Shown here: piece after piece, positions 1 through 7,149 of the stretch
How positions within the stretch are numbered: position 1 is the first letter of the stretch
Layout of the letters: every line of letters starts with the position of its first letter
NCBI GenBank assembly: GCA_002383285.1
Contig: DFXU01000075.1
Span: 1-27,767, forward strand
Length of the DNA: 27,767 nt
Source: Caryophanales bacterium UBA4100
GTDB lineage: Bacteria; Bacillota; Bacilli; Paenibacillales; UBA4045
Direction of reading: 5' to 3'
Notes under the pieces: generated by a model
The model's input: only the letters and a program-made list of their open reading frames with translations
The model's database searches: none
Told to the model about the DNA's origin: nothing
Made by a program: the position numbers and the translations under genes

Positions 1-39
1 ATATAATAAGAACACTCATTCGTATGCGGAGGTGTCCTT

Positions 40-231
40 ATGCAAAAGTATATCGGTCGAGTGGTTGAATTGGTCTACCTAGATAGACATGGGAAGATTA
101 CTCAAAGGAGAATTAGGGTTATGAGTGTAAGGGATGGAAAGCTAAAAGCATACTGTTACGATCAACGTGCTTTACGTATATTTAATGAAGCAAATATTCT
201 AGCTATGCAACCGGTGGTGAAACGAGCGTGA
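40..231 (+). CDS. small WYL-like domain protein
   Basis: A 63-residue protein with a clear ribosome binding site (GGAGGT, 29-34) six bases before the ATG. It resembles the core of a WYL domain: a basic beta-rich pattern with YLDRHGK near residues 14-20, then an AYCYDQRALRIFNEANI segment that matches the usual 'AYC...LRxFxxxRI' part of WYL proteins. It has no helix-turn-helix, so it is not a complete WYL transcription factor. The stop overlaps the GTG start of the YolD-like gene that follows, so the two are translationally coupled. In Bacillus and Paenibacillus relatives, YolD-type genes often sit beside a Y-family (UvrX-like) DNA polymerase; such a gene could lie just upstream, outside the window. 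WYL assignment is by eye; function unknown. Confidence 0.72.
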   Translation: MQKYIGRVVELVYLDRHGKITQRRIRVMSVRDGKLKAYCYDQRALRIFNEANILAMQPVVKRA

Positions 232-584
232 AGAATACTAAACTTACACCTGGTGCAAACCTGCGCTGGGAATCGTCTAGAATGATGCTGCCAGAACATC
301 GAGAAGCTCTAATACACCATAACCGTAACAAGAATAATAAAGAACGATCGGAGCTCGATGAGCAGGAGCTGCTACTGATCGAGAATACCATCCAACAATC
401 TATGCAGCATCGTCAGTCGCTCACGTTTAGTTTGTATGATCCACATGAGGACCTGAAAGTGATCGGATTGGTGGAACGAGTAGATCAGCGAGCGAAGCAT
501 ATCAGAGTCGATGGCGAGTGGTTTGATATGAGGGATATCGTAGCAGTTGAGGGTTTACAAATAATGGACAATGACATATTATAA
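228..584 (+). CDS. YolD-like family protein
   Basis: A 118-residue soluble protein that starts with GTG inside the stop of the preceding gene (GTGA overlap). The N-terminal part has the YolD signature, a RWESSRMMLPEH segment at about residues 13-24 in which 'MMLPEH' is typical of the family. The C-terminal half is a small beta-rich domain ending in a 'VDGEWFDMRDIVAVEG' pattern. YolD-like proteins are commonly encoded with UmuC/UvrX-type error-prone polymerases and are thought to be UmuD-like partners, although the biochemical role is not settled. A strong terminator follows within 25 bases, so this is the last gene of its operon. Confident on family, not on function. Confidence 0.85.
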   Translation: MKNTKLTPGANLRWESSRMMLPEHREALIHHNRNKNNKERSELDEQELLLIENTIQQSMQHRQSLTFSLYDPHEDLKVIGLVERVDQRAKHIRVDGEWFDMRDIVAVEGLQIMDNDIL

Positions 585-606
585 TCTTGTCGGGTTATGA
601 CAACGG

Positions 607-646
607 AAACGCTCCAAGCGGAAAGAATCGCTGGAGCGTTTTATTG
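607..646 (+). terminator. Rho-independent terminator after yolD-like gene
   Basis: A ten-base perfect stem, AAACGCTCCA (607-616) with TGGAGCGTTT (632-641), a 15-base loop and TTTTATTG following. It lies 23 bases past the yolD-like stop and closes that operon. Confidence 0.85.
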
Positions 647-841
647 TATTTATACACTTTTAAGGGAAATAATTATTTTATACATAATTATAGTTTAGTA
701 ATTTATTTAAATTATCCGTGCCGATTTCGTGCCGATATGATTCGAAAATGTATAAAACGATATGAAAGATATTTTTTATATAACCCTTGAATTATACTGT
801 TTTTATAAAAGGAAGAAACACAATAATATGATTAATTATAT

Positions 842-930
842 AAGTTCGAGATGGAAGGCAGCATAGGTTAGTACCGAACTTTATATTAAAAGGATGTCCT
901 TTGGTTTACACCAGGGACATCCTTTTTTTA
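842..930 (+). ncRNA. candidate small RNA (hairpin plus terminator)
   Basis: AAGTTCG (842-848) can pair with CGAACTT (875-881), enclosing a purine-rich loop; eight bases later comes a perfect terminator stem with a seven-T tract. No gene on the plus strand ends here other than yolD, which already has its own terminator 250 bases earlier, so the terminator may end a short independent transcript. A TATACT box lies at 794-799 but I see no good -35 element. It does not match any RNA family I recognise. The alternative is that the second hairpin only serves the minus-strand gene ending at 974. Confidence 0.25.
889..928. terminator. strong hairpin terminator, possibly bidirectional
   Basis: AAAGGATGTCC (889-899) pairs with GGACATCCTTT (914-924) and is followed by a T-run on the plus strand (923-929). 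On the minus strand the stem is followed by TTTTAATATAA, so it can also end the gene that stops at 974. Confidence 0.8.
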
Positions 931-973
931 TGTGCGCCAAGATAGAATTTCATAACAGAGAGATAGCTTCGAA

Positions 974-1264
974 CTATAAGAAAGGATCAGCTGCTTTAAT
1001 AACAACCGCGCTGAGTACATAAGCCACAATGACGAATATGGACAACAGCCCTAGAACAAGACCCGCTTTTCCATAGACGGACTGTCTATAAGTGTTAGCC
1101 CCGAACGTTACGGAGAGGATACTGAGAATGACCCCAATAACTGCAGTTAGAACTAATAAATTCAGGCTAACGGCGATTATACCACAAACAAAGGCGCTCT
1201 TCGCGTACCCGTGATGAGGGTTAGATGAGGTGTAGTTGGTATCATTAATTCCCGCTGGATTCAT
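974..1264 (-). CDS. small two-TM DUF4190-like membrane protein
   Basis: I place the start at the ATG at 1264 (96 residues) because AAGGAAGAG precedes it at good spacing; a longer frame reaches 1321 but adds only an unlikely basic tail. The protein has a polar, Asn/Ser-rich N-terminus, a transmembrane helix at about residues 22-50 containing small residues and glycines, a short loop with 'FGANTYRQSVYGKAGLVLG', and a second helix at about 65-90. This two-helix, glycine-rich layout resembles DUF4190-type proteins of Firmicutes, which have no known function. It is a single gene, divergent from the NlpC/P60 lipoprotein gene. Confidence 0.72.
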   Translation of the reverse strand: MNPAGINDTNYTSSNPHHGYAKSAFVCGIIAVSLNLLVLTAVIGVILSILSVTFGANTYRQSVYGKAGLVLGLLSIFVIVAYVLSAVVIKAADPFL

Positions 1265-1409
1265 AGTAACTCTCTTCCTTTCTGTAAAGAATTTTAGCTC
1301 ATGTCGAAGTAGGTTTCCCACATTGTATCATACCGATGTATATTTTGGTGCGGTCCGTCTCAACATAATAGCAGTAAGTCATAATGATTTGCGAAAAGGA
1401 GATTCAGTT

Positions 1410-2474
1410 ATGAAACGGTTATCCCACACATGCTTTGTCGGTATGCTTGCATTAGTCTTACTGCTCACAGGGTGTATGAATGCGAAGACGGATAAGCAAG
1501 GTCAAGGAGATAGTAACCAAGGACAACAAGCTCAGGGTGATGAAACAAATACGCGTCGTGTAAGGAACTTAGACTTCGATAACGGTAACAATGATGACAG
1601 GAAGCTTATTCCTACCGAAGAGCAGGATGCGGTCATTCCGATATTCAACCACCAGGGTAACGAATACATCTCTCTTCGCAAATTAACCGATGTATTGGAA
1701 TTTCGTCTCGACTGGAACCCAGATACTCAACGATTACGCGTAGGTGATAATGATGTTGCTTATGAGATCCAAGCAAATTCCACAGATGCTCTTAAAGAGA
1801 ATGAATTAGTTAATTTAATGAATCCACCTGTAACCATTGAAGGCGTAACCTATATACCTAGAGACGCAGTGGAAGCCATCTTCGGTGAAGCCATGGATCA
1901 CACATGGACGACAAAAGAATTGCGCATTCAGCCTAGTGAAGACATGTCTGCTGAAGAAGCAGAGAAATTACCCGATTTCCAGGATGACCCGAACGACCCG
2001 AATAAAGAGGAGCTAGACACCTCATTCCTATCCACTGAAGTGTCAGCAGGAGTTGGTGACTTAGCATTAACTAATGTAAATTCATCAAAGCTAATCTCTA
2101 CGGCGAAGAAATATATAGGAGTCAAATATTTATTCGGAGCTGGACCTTATCCGAAATCAAATCGATTTGATTGCTCGACATATACGCAATATGTGTATGC
2201 CAAGCATAATGTCAAACTACCTCGGCTCTCTAGAAATCAAGCTAAGAAGGGCTACGCAGTAAGCAGAACAAATCTGCGTAAGGGGGATCTAATGTTCTTC
2301 TACCTTCCCGGCAGATATAAATCCAATAAAATTGTGGGTCATGTTGGTATCTATATGGGTAATGGGAAGATGATCCATTCAAGCACTAAGCCGAAGAATG
2401 GTGTGCAAATTACGAGCATAAACAAAACGTTTTGGAAAAAGACATATTTGAAATCTAGAAGAGTTGCAAGCTAG
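1410..2474 (+). CDS. NlpC/P60 family lipoprotein with copper-amine-oxidase-N-like domain
   Basis: The start is the ATG at 1410 with AAAAGGAGA upstream; the frame is open further upstream but overlaps the divergent gene. The product (354 residues) begins with a lipoprotein signal peptide whose lipobox is LTGC (Cys22), then a low-complexity Gln/Gly/Asp linker. Residues about 65-180 resemble a copper-amine-oxidase N-terminal-like (stalk) domain, with 'YISLRKLTDVLEFRLDWNP' and 'TIEGVTYIPRDAVEAIF'. The C-terminal 125 residues form an NlpC/P60 domain: Cys255 in FDCST, His311 in GHVGIYMG and His323. Members cleave peptide bonds in peptidoglycan stem peptides, usually D-gamma-Glu to diamino acid. It is predicted to be anchored on the outer face of the membrane and to remodel the wall. 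A terminator follows within 20 bases. Confidence 0.9.
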   Translation: MKRLSHTCFVGMLALVLLLTGCMNAKTDKQGQGDSNQGQQAQGDETNTRRVRNLDFDNGNNDDRKLIPTEEQDAVIPIFNHQGNEYISLRKLTDVLEFRLDWNPDTQRLRVGDNDVAYEIQANSTDALKENELVNLMNPPVTIEGVTYIPRDAVEAIFGEAMDHTWTTKELRIQPSEDMSAEEAEKLPDFQDDPNDPNKEELDTSFLSTEVSAGVGDLALTNVNSSKLISTAKKYIGVKYLFGAGPYPKSNRFDCSTYTQYVYAKHNVKLPRLSRNQAKKGYAVSRTNLRKGDLMFFYLPGRYKSNKIVGHVGIYMGNGKMIHSSTKPKNGVQITSINKTFWKKTYLKSRRVAS

Positions 2475-2491
2475 AGGAATGCCCAATTAAC

Positions 2492-2535
2492 AATAAGCAA
2501 CTCCCAGGAGTTTATCTCTTAAGGAGTTGCTTATT
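2492..2535. terminator. bidirectional terminator between convergent genes
   Basis: AATAAGCAACTCC (2492-2504) pairs perfectly over 13 bases with GGAGTTGCTTATT (2523-2535). It lies between the NlpC/P60 gene and the HD-GYP gene, which converge here. The T-runs are short, so strength is uncertain. Confidence 0.75.
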
Positions 2536-2541
2536 CGACTT

Positions 2542-3594
2542 CTATATGAATATGGTCTCGATTTCATAATTATGGTTTTTGGACATATCCATAAACTGAT
2601 CATTAATTTTAATTAAGGGACGGAATACGTCTGTAGGATTTGTCATTATAATCTGACCAATTTCTCCTGTCCGCATTATTAATTTCTTTCCAATAAAGCT
2701 TGGAATCATCTTTTGAATAAAGGAATGGACAATGTGAGGGTCAAGCTCACTAAAGCTAAGCTTATGTAATTCTCGAAGTACATATAATAAATCACGTTTT
2801 TTCTGATACACACGTGAAGAGATCATAGCGCTGTAAACATCGGCAACGGAGATAATTCTCGACATTGGATGCAGCTTTTCTCTAGTTAATCTATTCGGAT
2901 ATCCCGTGCCATCTAATCGCTCATGGTGTTGAAGGGCAACTAAGCTAATTTCTTTATGAGCTACAAGAGAATTCTTGATTATTTCAAAGCCAAAGGTTGT
3001 ATGACCTTTCATCGCATCAAATTCTTCATCGGTTAACTTGCCAGGTTTATTCAGGATAGCTTCATCAATTTTACTCTTGCCAATATCATGTAAGAAGCCT
3101 GCTTTTCCTGTTAAGAGAGCCTGCTCCTCAGGTAGACCTATCCACAGTGCGAGATAATAAGAAATCATCCCCACTTGAACACAATGCTGGTAAGTGTAGT
3201 CATCCTTATTCGTCAAAGTCAAGAGTAGAGATACAACATCCTTCTCCTGCTGAAATTGCTGCAATAAAGGGTCAATATTCTGATGAACAACCTGTTCATC
3301 TATCTTACCTTCGGCACGAACCTGAGCGAACAAATTCTTCATACTTGTAGCCGCTGATTCGAACTTGGGAAATACATTAACAATGATCGATTCTAGCTTG
3401 GGGTTAATCTCCTCAGTAGCCTGAAAGTCATTCCTCATCATAATATCAACATATTCGATATTATGGCGAAACAGCTTACTAATATCTTCATTATTCAGTA
3501 TTGTTTCTGAAGATAGAACATGTAGTCCATAGTTGTTGAATACATTAGAGTTCAATTGATCTCCTATATTCAAATCGGTCACGTGGATTCTCAT
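2542..3594 (-). CDS. HD-GYP domain cyclic-di-GMP phosphodiesterase
   Basis: The start at 3594 (350 residues) is chosen because AAAGGAG stands six bases upstream; an in-frame start at 3615 has no such site. Residues 1-60 form the small N-terminal domain common in these proteins (MRIHVTDLNIGDQL...). The catalytic domain runs from about 110 to 310 with His137, the HD pair His169-Asp170 in FLHDIGK, HHERLDGTGYP at 223-233 (the GYP signature) and ADVYSAM. The metal-binding residues expected of an active HD-GYP enzyme are present, so hydrolysis of cyclic di-GMP to GMP is likely. It is cytoplasmic with no sensor or receiver domain. It follows the moaDE gene with 125 bases between them, which hold a candidate promoter. 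Confidence 0.9.
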   Translation of the reverse strand: MRIHVTDLNIGDQLNSNVFNNYGLHVLSSETILNNEDISKLFRHNIEYVDIMMRNDFQATEEINPKLESIIVNVFPKFESAATSMKNLFAQVRAEGKIDEQVVHQNIDPLLQQFQQEKDVVSLLLTLTNKDDYTYQHCVQVGMISYYLALWIGLPEEQALLTGKAGFLHDIGKSKIDEAILNKPGKLTDEEFDAMKGHTTFGFEIIKNSLVAHKEISLVALQHHERLDGTGYPNRLTREKLHPMSRIISVADVYSAMISSRVYQKKRDLLYVLRELHKLSFSELDPHIVHSFIQKMIPSFIGKKLIMRTGEIGQIIMTNPTDVFRPLIKINDQFMDMSKNHNYEIETIFI

Positions 3595-3630
3595 GTATGA
3601 CTCCTTTAGGGACATAATACTTATAGGTGT

Positions 3631-3659
3631 ATTCTACCAATATTTATGTCATGACACAA
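3631..3659 (-). promoter_or_regulatory. candidate sigma-A promoter with overlapping palindrome for HD-GYP gene
   Basis: Read on the minus strand, TTGTGT (3659-3654) and TAGAAT (3636-3631) are separated by 17 bases and stand about 37 bases before the HD-GYP start. The perfect palindrome TGTCATGACA (3647-3656) overlaps the -35 element and could be an operator. Confidence 0.4.
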
Positions 3660-3719
3660 CATGCAATCCCTTTCTTTTACATAAATATACAATATAAGTA
3701 CATAGCCAATCATTTTAAC

Positions 3720-4409
3720 TTAACGACCCAATTGATTTCCCTTCCACTCGGAGCCATCTTCCCACACTTCTTTTTTCCATATAGGCACGATTTCCTTCAA
3801 TCTTTCGATCGCATACTTACTGGCAGAATAACACATATCGCGATGCGGAGCGGATACAGCAATAACTACGCTAATCTCACCTATCGTAACTGACCCAATT
3901 CGATGAGTGATAGCTATAAGAGTGCCTGGCCATTGCTGCTGAATTTCCGAGTCAATCTGTTGTAGTGTCTTGATAGCCATGGGGATATAGCATTCGTATT
4001 CTAGCATTACCGTTCTGAGCCCTGCAGTATATTCTCTCGTAGTTCCGACGAATGAGAGGGATGCGCCATGATCATTGTGCAAGACCTTCTGTAAAATTTC
4101 ATCTGGAACAATGGGTTGTTCTGTAATAATAAATTTCATGTCTGACTGAGAATCGATATCTTGTCCTCCGGAAACAGGCGGAATTAATGCCAGCTCATCA
4201 GATGCTTCAAGATAGTCCTCGGCAACGGCATAGGATTGATTCTTAGCCATGAAGCATGGGTGTATGTACGAGGCCTGATCAGGGTAAAGAGCAATAAGAT
4301 GCTCCTTGAAAGCCTGTACGGTAATCCGTTCTGTTGGTATCTCTACATCTAACAAAGAAGCTCCGAAGCGCTCGGCTAAACCTGCGAATAACATAACTTT
4401 ATAGACCAT
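3720..4409 (-). CDS. moaDE: MoaD-MoaE fusion, molybdopterin synthase
   Basis: The start at 4409 (229 residues) has GGAG seven bases upstream. Residues 1-82 form a ubiquitin-fold MoaD domain ending in PPVSGG, with the diglycine at 81-82, where free MoaD carries its thiocarboxylated C-terminus. Residues 91-229 form MoaE: VGTTREYTAG (121-130), ITHRIGSVTIGE, SAPHRD (186-191) and the lysines of PIWKKE (209-214). MPT synthase adds two sulfurs to cyclic pyranopterin monophosphate to make molybdopterin. Because the diglycine is internal, a fused chain cannot be thiocarboxylated unless it is cut after Gly82 or unless MoaE can also start at Met91. A similar fusion (MoaX of Mycobacterium tuberculosis) is reported to be cleaved. 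The gene is divergent from moaA, fitting a shared pathway. Confidence 0.92.
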   Translation of the reverse strand: MVYKVMLFAGLAERFGASLLDVEIPTERITVQAFKEHLIALYPDQASYIHPCFMAKNQSYAVAEDYLEASDELALIPPVSGGQDIDSQSDMKFIITEQPIVPDEILQKVLHNDHGASLSFVGTTREYTAGLRTVMLEYECYIPMAIKTLQQIDSEIQQQWPGTLIAITHRIGSVTIGEISVVIAVSAPHRDMCYSASKYAIERLKEIVPIWKKEVWEDGSEWKGNQLGR

Positions 4410-4562
4410 TCTTAAATCTCCTATCTTCTCGTATCGGTTTATGGTAAAGCTGTACAATAAGGTAATTATGCCTGCAATATAATAAAATATACTGTATAAT
4501 CAGGATGAGATAAATGAAAAGTGTAAGAAAAAATAAAAAAATCAGTCGAGGCAGGTGAGCTT

Positions 4563-5564
4563 ATGACTAACTTAGTGGATCCATTTGGAAGAAAGCATGA
4601 TTATCTACGAATCTCTGTGACCGACCAGTGTAATTTACGCTGTTTATATTGTATGCCTGAGGAAGGCATGGATTTTTTGGATAATGAAAAATTATTGCGA
4701 TTCGACGAGATTGTAGAGGTTGTTCGCGCAGGTGCTGAGCTAGGCATTCGTAAGCTAAGAATTACAGGGGGGGAGCCTCTTGTTCGACGTAATATAGAAC
4801 AGCTAATTTCTGACCTAGCTAGTATACCTGGTATTGATGATATTGCAATGACCACGAATGGAATATTCCTAGCGAAGAAGGCTGCCGAGCTTAAAGCTGC
4901 TGGATTAAATCGTGTGAATATTAGCTTAGACACCTTAGACCCGTCGAGATTCAGGATGATAGCTCGTCGTGGTGATCTTAGCAAGGTATTAGAAGGAATT
5001 GAAGCTGCAGCAAAGGTCGGCTTTGATCCGATTAAACTGAATATGGTCCTATTGAAGGATATCAATGATGATGAAATTGGTGATTTCCTGCGTATGTCTA
5101 TGGATCATCCGCTTCATGTAAGATTTATTGAGTATATGCCTATTGGTCACGCGGATGATAATTGGAAGAAGCATTATCAACCACTTGGTCGTGTCTTTGA
5201 AATTGCTAATGAACTAGGGCTGCAAGTAAATCCAATAGGCGATGTGCTAGGTAATGGTCCTTCAGAGAATTTTCAAATTGATGCAGCGGCAGGCACCTTT
5301 GGATTAATTCACCCCGTTAGTAATCACTTCTGTGAGCAGTGTAATCGACTTCGACTTACTTCAGACGGTCATCTCAAGCCATGCTTGTATTGGGTAGATG
5401 AGCTTAATGTAAGACCTTATCTTGGCGATAAGGTCGCCATGCGGCAATTATTCGAGAAATCTATGCTTATCAAGCCGCAGAATCACGAGATGGCTGCAAA
5501 AATTAATAATGAAGCTCAAAGCCATACTCCAACTGAACGAAGAATGTCGCAGATCGGAGGATGA
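4563..5564 (+). CDS. moaA: GTP 3',8-cyclase MoaA
   Basis: A 333-residue radical SAM enzyme of normal length. It has the N-terminal [4Fe-4S] motif CNLRCLYC (Cys23, 27, 30), the SAM-binding GGEP at about 69-72, and the C-terminal second cluster motif with Cys257, Cys260 and Cys274. The chain ends in RRMSQIGG, the GG tail that is essential in MoaA. The enzyme converts GTP to 3',8-cyclo-7,8-dihydro-GTP, the first step of molybdenum cofactor synthesis, with MoaC (not in this window). GGCAGGTGAG precedes the ATG. It is divergent from moaDE across 153 bases and is followed on the same strand, after 67 bases, by the metallophosphatase gene. Confidence 0.97.
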   Translation: MTNLVDPFGRKHDYLRISVTDQCNLRCLYCMPEEGMDFLDNEKLLRFDEIVEVVRAGAELGIRKLRITGGEPLVRRNIEQLISDLASIPGIDDIAMTTNGIFLAKKAAELKAAGLNRVNISLDTLDPSRFRMIARRGDLSKVLEGIEAAAKVGFDPIKLNMVLLKDINDDEIGDFLRMSMDHPLHVRFIEYMPIGHADDNWKKHYQPLGRVFEIANELGLQVNPIGDVLGNGPSENFQIDAAAGTFGLIHPVSNHFCEQCNRLRLTSDGHLKPCLYWVDELNVRPYLGDKVAMRQLFEKSMLIKPQNHEMAAKINNEAQSHTPTERRMSQIGG

Positions 5565-5631
5565 TGCAGCTTACGGGTTCAAGAATCATATTAAACCTGA
5601 AGATATGCTCACTAGAAAAGGGGATTGACGA

Positions 5632-7086
5632 TTGTTGAATCAATCGAAGCGCTTAATCATTCTTCATACAAACGATCTGCACAGCTGTTTCGAGAATATG
5701 CCGAAGATTGCTACTGCTATTGATGATTATAGGTCTAGGTACGCGTCTGAGGACCTGCTTCTTATCGATTGTGGTGATCATATGGATCGTATGAGGATGG
5801 AGACTGAAGGCACATCTGGACTAGCGAATGTAGAGGTAATGAACGCAACGGGGTATGAGGTGTTCGTACCCGGGAACAACGAGGGCCTTACTTTCCCGAA
5901 GCATGTATTCGAGAGAGCATTCAGAGATCACGCACAATTCGATGTTATTGCCAGCAATATGTTCGAGCTAGAGAGTGGAGCAGTGCCTAATTGGATGTCC
6001 CCATGGCGTATTATAGATAAGGGTGGATTGAAGATAGGGATCCTTGGGCTTACGGCTAGTTACAACGATTTCTATAACCCGCTTGGGTGGGATATTCAGG
6101 ATCCATTCGAATTAGCCAGGATTACCGTGGATTTGTTGCGCCCACAGGTACATATCCTTATTCTAGTATCCCATCTGGGATTAGGCTTTGATCAGCGAAT
6201 GGCAACAGAAATTCCTGGAATCGATTGTATTCTGGGAGGGCACACACATCACCTATTGGAGCAGGCTACGCTTGTAGGTCATACCTTGATTGGTGCTGCA
6301 GGAAAGCTAGGCAACCATATAGGTGTTATGGAGCTGGAATATGACTTACTTCATTCGAGTAGATCCAAGCTCAATGGATTTGCTATGGATGTGACAAGTC
6401 TGCCTAATTCAGATCGAATCGCTTCTATTATTGAGCATTATCGGGATTTAAGTCAGACTGTACTGAACAAGCAAGCTGTACATTTGGTTGAGCCATTGAG
6501 CAATATGTGGCATCAGGAATCGGAATTAGGCAATTTACTTGCTGATGGTATCCGTTCGTGGACGAATTCAGAAGTAGGGCTTGTGAATGCAGGTCAACTC
6601 CTCGATAGCTTACCTGCTGGTGGAATAACAGATTACCAATTACTCCTGATCTGCCCATCCCCCATTAATCCATGCAGTCTTCAGCTGAATGGTGCACAAA
6701 TCGTTCAAGCACTGGAGGAATCATTACTGACTGAATTTATGGATAAGCCCATTCGTGGCTTTGGCTTTCGAGGAAAGGTGCTTGGAACGCTGTGCTTGAG
6801 TGGTATGCGTGTTCAATATGATGCATTATTGCCTCCATATCATAAGATTATTAATGTCGTCATTAACAATGAGAACATCGATATGGATCGTCTATATAAG
6901 GTTGGGACTATTGATATGTTCACCTTCGGCGCTGGGTATACATCGCTTAGTAAGGGTATAGATACTCATTATTATCTGCCTGAATTTATTCGAGATGTAC
7001 TTAAGCGACAGTTAGGAATTGATGAAGCAATTGCCCATTGCCGTTACGCTAGATGGAAATCCGTAACGAGTGGACATCAATATTAA
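5632..7086 (+). CDS. YunD-like cytoplasmic metallophosphatase / 5'-nucleotidase
   Basis: The TTG at 5632 is preceded by AAAAGGGG eight bases upstream; an adjacent TTG at 5635 is an alternative. The product has 484 residues and no signal peptide, unlike the secreted UshA-type enzymes. The N-terminal calcineurin-like phosphoesterase domain shows the metal ligands: HTNDLH (Asp15, His17), CGDH (Asp49), GNNE (81-84), SHLGLGFD and GGHTHH. The C-terminal domain (about 280-470) is the 5'-nucleotidase substrate domain, with a modified 'ESELGNLLADGIRSWT' segment. B. subtilis YunD has this build and is a predicted UDP-sugar hydrolase or 5'-nucleotidase; the substrate is not known to me. It is in line with moaA and the HD-GYP gene downstream. 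Confidence 0.88.
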   Translation: MLNQSKRLIILHTNDLHSCFENMPKIATAIDDYRSRYASEDLLLIDCGDHMDRMRMETEGTSGLANVEVMNATGYEVFVPGNNEGLTFPKHVFERAFRDHAQFDVIASNMFELESGAVPNWMSPWRIIDKGGLKIGILGLTASYNDFYNPLGWDIQDPFELARITVDLLRPQVHILILVSHLGLGFDQRMATEIPGIDCILGGHTHHLLEQATLVGHTLIGAAGKLGNHIGVMELEYDLLHSSRSKLNGFAMDVTSLPNSDRIASIIEHYRDLSQTVLNKQAVHLVEPLSNMWHQESELGNLLADGIRSWTNSEVGLVNAGQLLDSLPAGGITDYQLLLICPSPINPCSLQLNGAQIVQALEESLLTEFMDKPIRGFGFRGKVLGTLCLSGMRVQYDALLPPYHKIINVVINNENIDMDRLYKVGTIDMFTFGAGYTSLSKGIDTHYYLPEFIRDVLKRQLGIDEAIAHCRYARWKSVTSGHQY

Positions 7087-7111
7087 TATAACTTAATCAA
7101 TTTGTCGATAT
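7084..7111 (+). promoter_or_regulatory. candidate sigma-D-like promoter for second HD-GYP gene
   Basis: GTCGATAT (7104-7111) differs from the sigma-D -10 consensus GCCGATAT at one base; TAAT (7084-7087) stands 16 bases upstream, one mismatch from TAAA. The ATG of the HD-GYP gene is 38 bases downstream. Sigma-D controls motility genes, which would suit a c-di-GMP phosphodiesterase. AT-rich DNA makes chance matches possible. Confidence 0.3.
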
Positions 7112-7149
7112 ATATAGGATACATTCGAGCATATCTCAGGAGGAACACC

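Larger units (their letters stand above)
585..973. other. AT-rich intergenic region with two terminators
   Basis: A 389-base gap with no convincing gene. It holds the terminator at 607-646, a very AT-rich stretch (about 650-840) with the octamer GTGCCGAT twice (718-725 and 729-736, an 11-base period), a short imperfect hairpin at 842-881 and a second strong hairpin at 889-924. The 67-codon open frame at 587-790 runs straight through the first terminator, has no ribosome binding site and has no recognisable protein features. Confidence 0.7.

Noticed and set aside
587..790. 67-codon plus-strand open frame after yolD
   Set aside because: It crosses the 607-646 terminator, has no ribosome binding site and gives no recognisable protein pattern.
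849..865. GGAAGGCAGCA string recalling the SRP RNA core (GGAAGGAAGCAGC)
   Set aside because: One base-block is missing and the flanking symmetric loop of SRP domain IV is absent; stem pairing does not fit.
870..882. GTACCGAAC near a terminator, reminiscent of a T-box
   Set aside because: The T-box GGTGGNACCGCG core is not present and no gene on that strand follows closely.
3627..3893. 88-codon plus-strand open frame
   Set aside because: It overlaps the 3' end of moaDE antisense and the HD-GYP promoter region; no site and no family resemblance.
4601..5065. 154-codon antisense frame inside moaA
   Set aside because: A shadow of a highly conserved gene; serine-rich and unlike any family.
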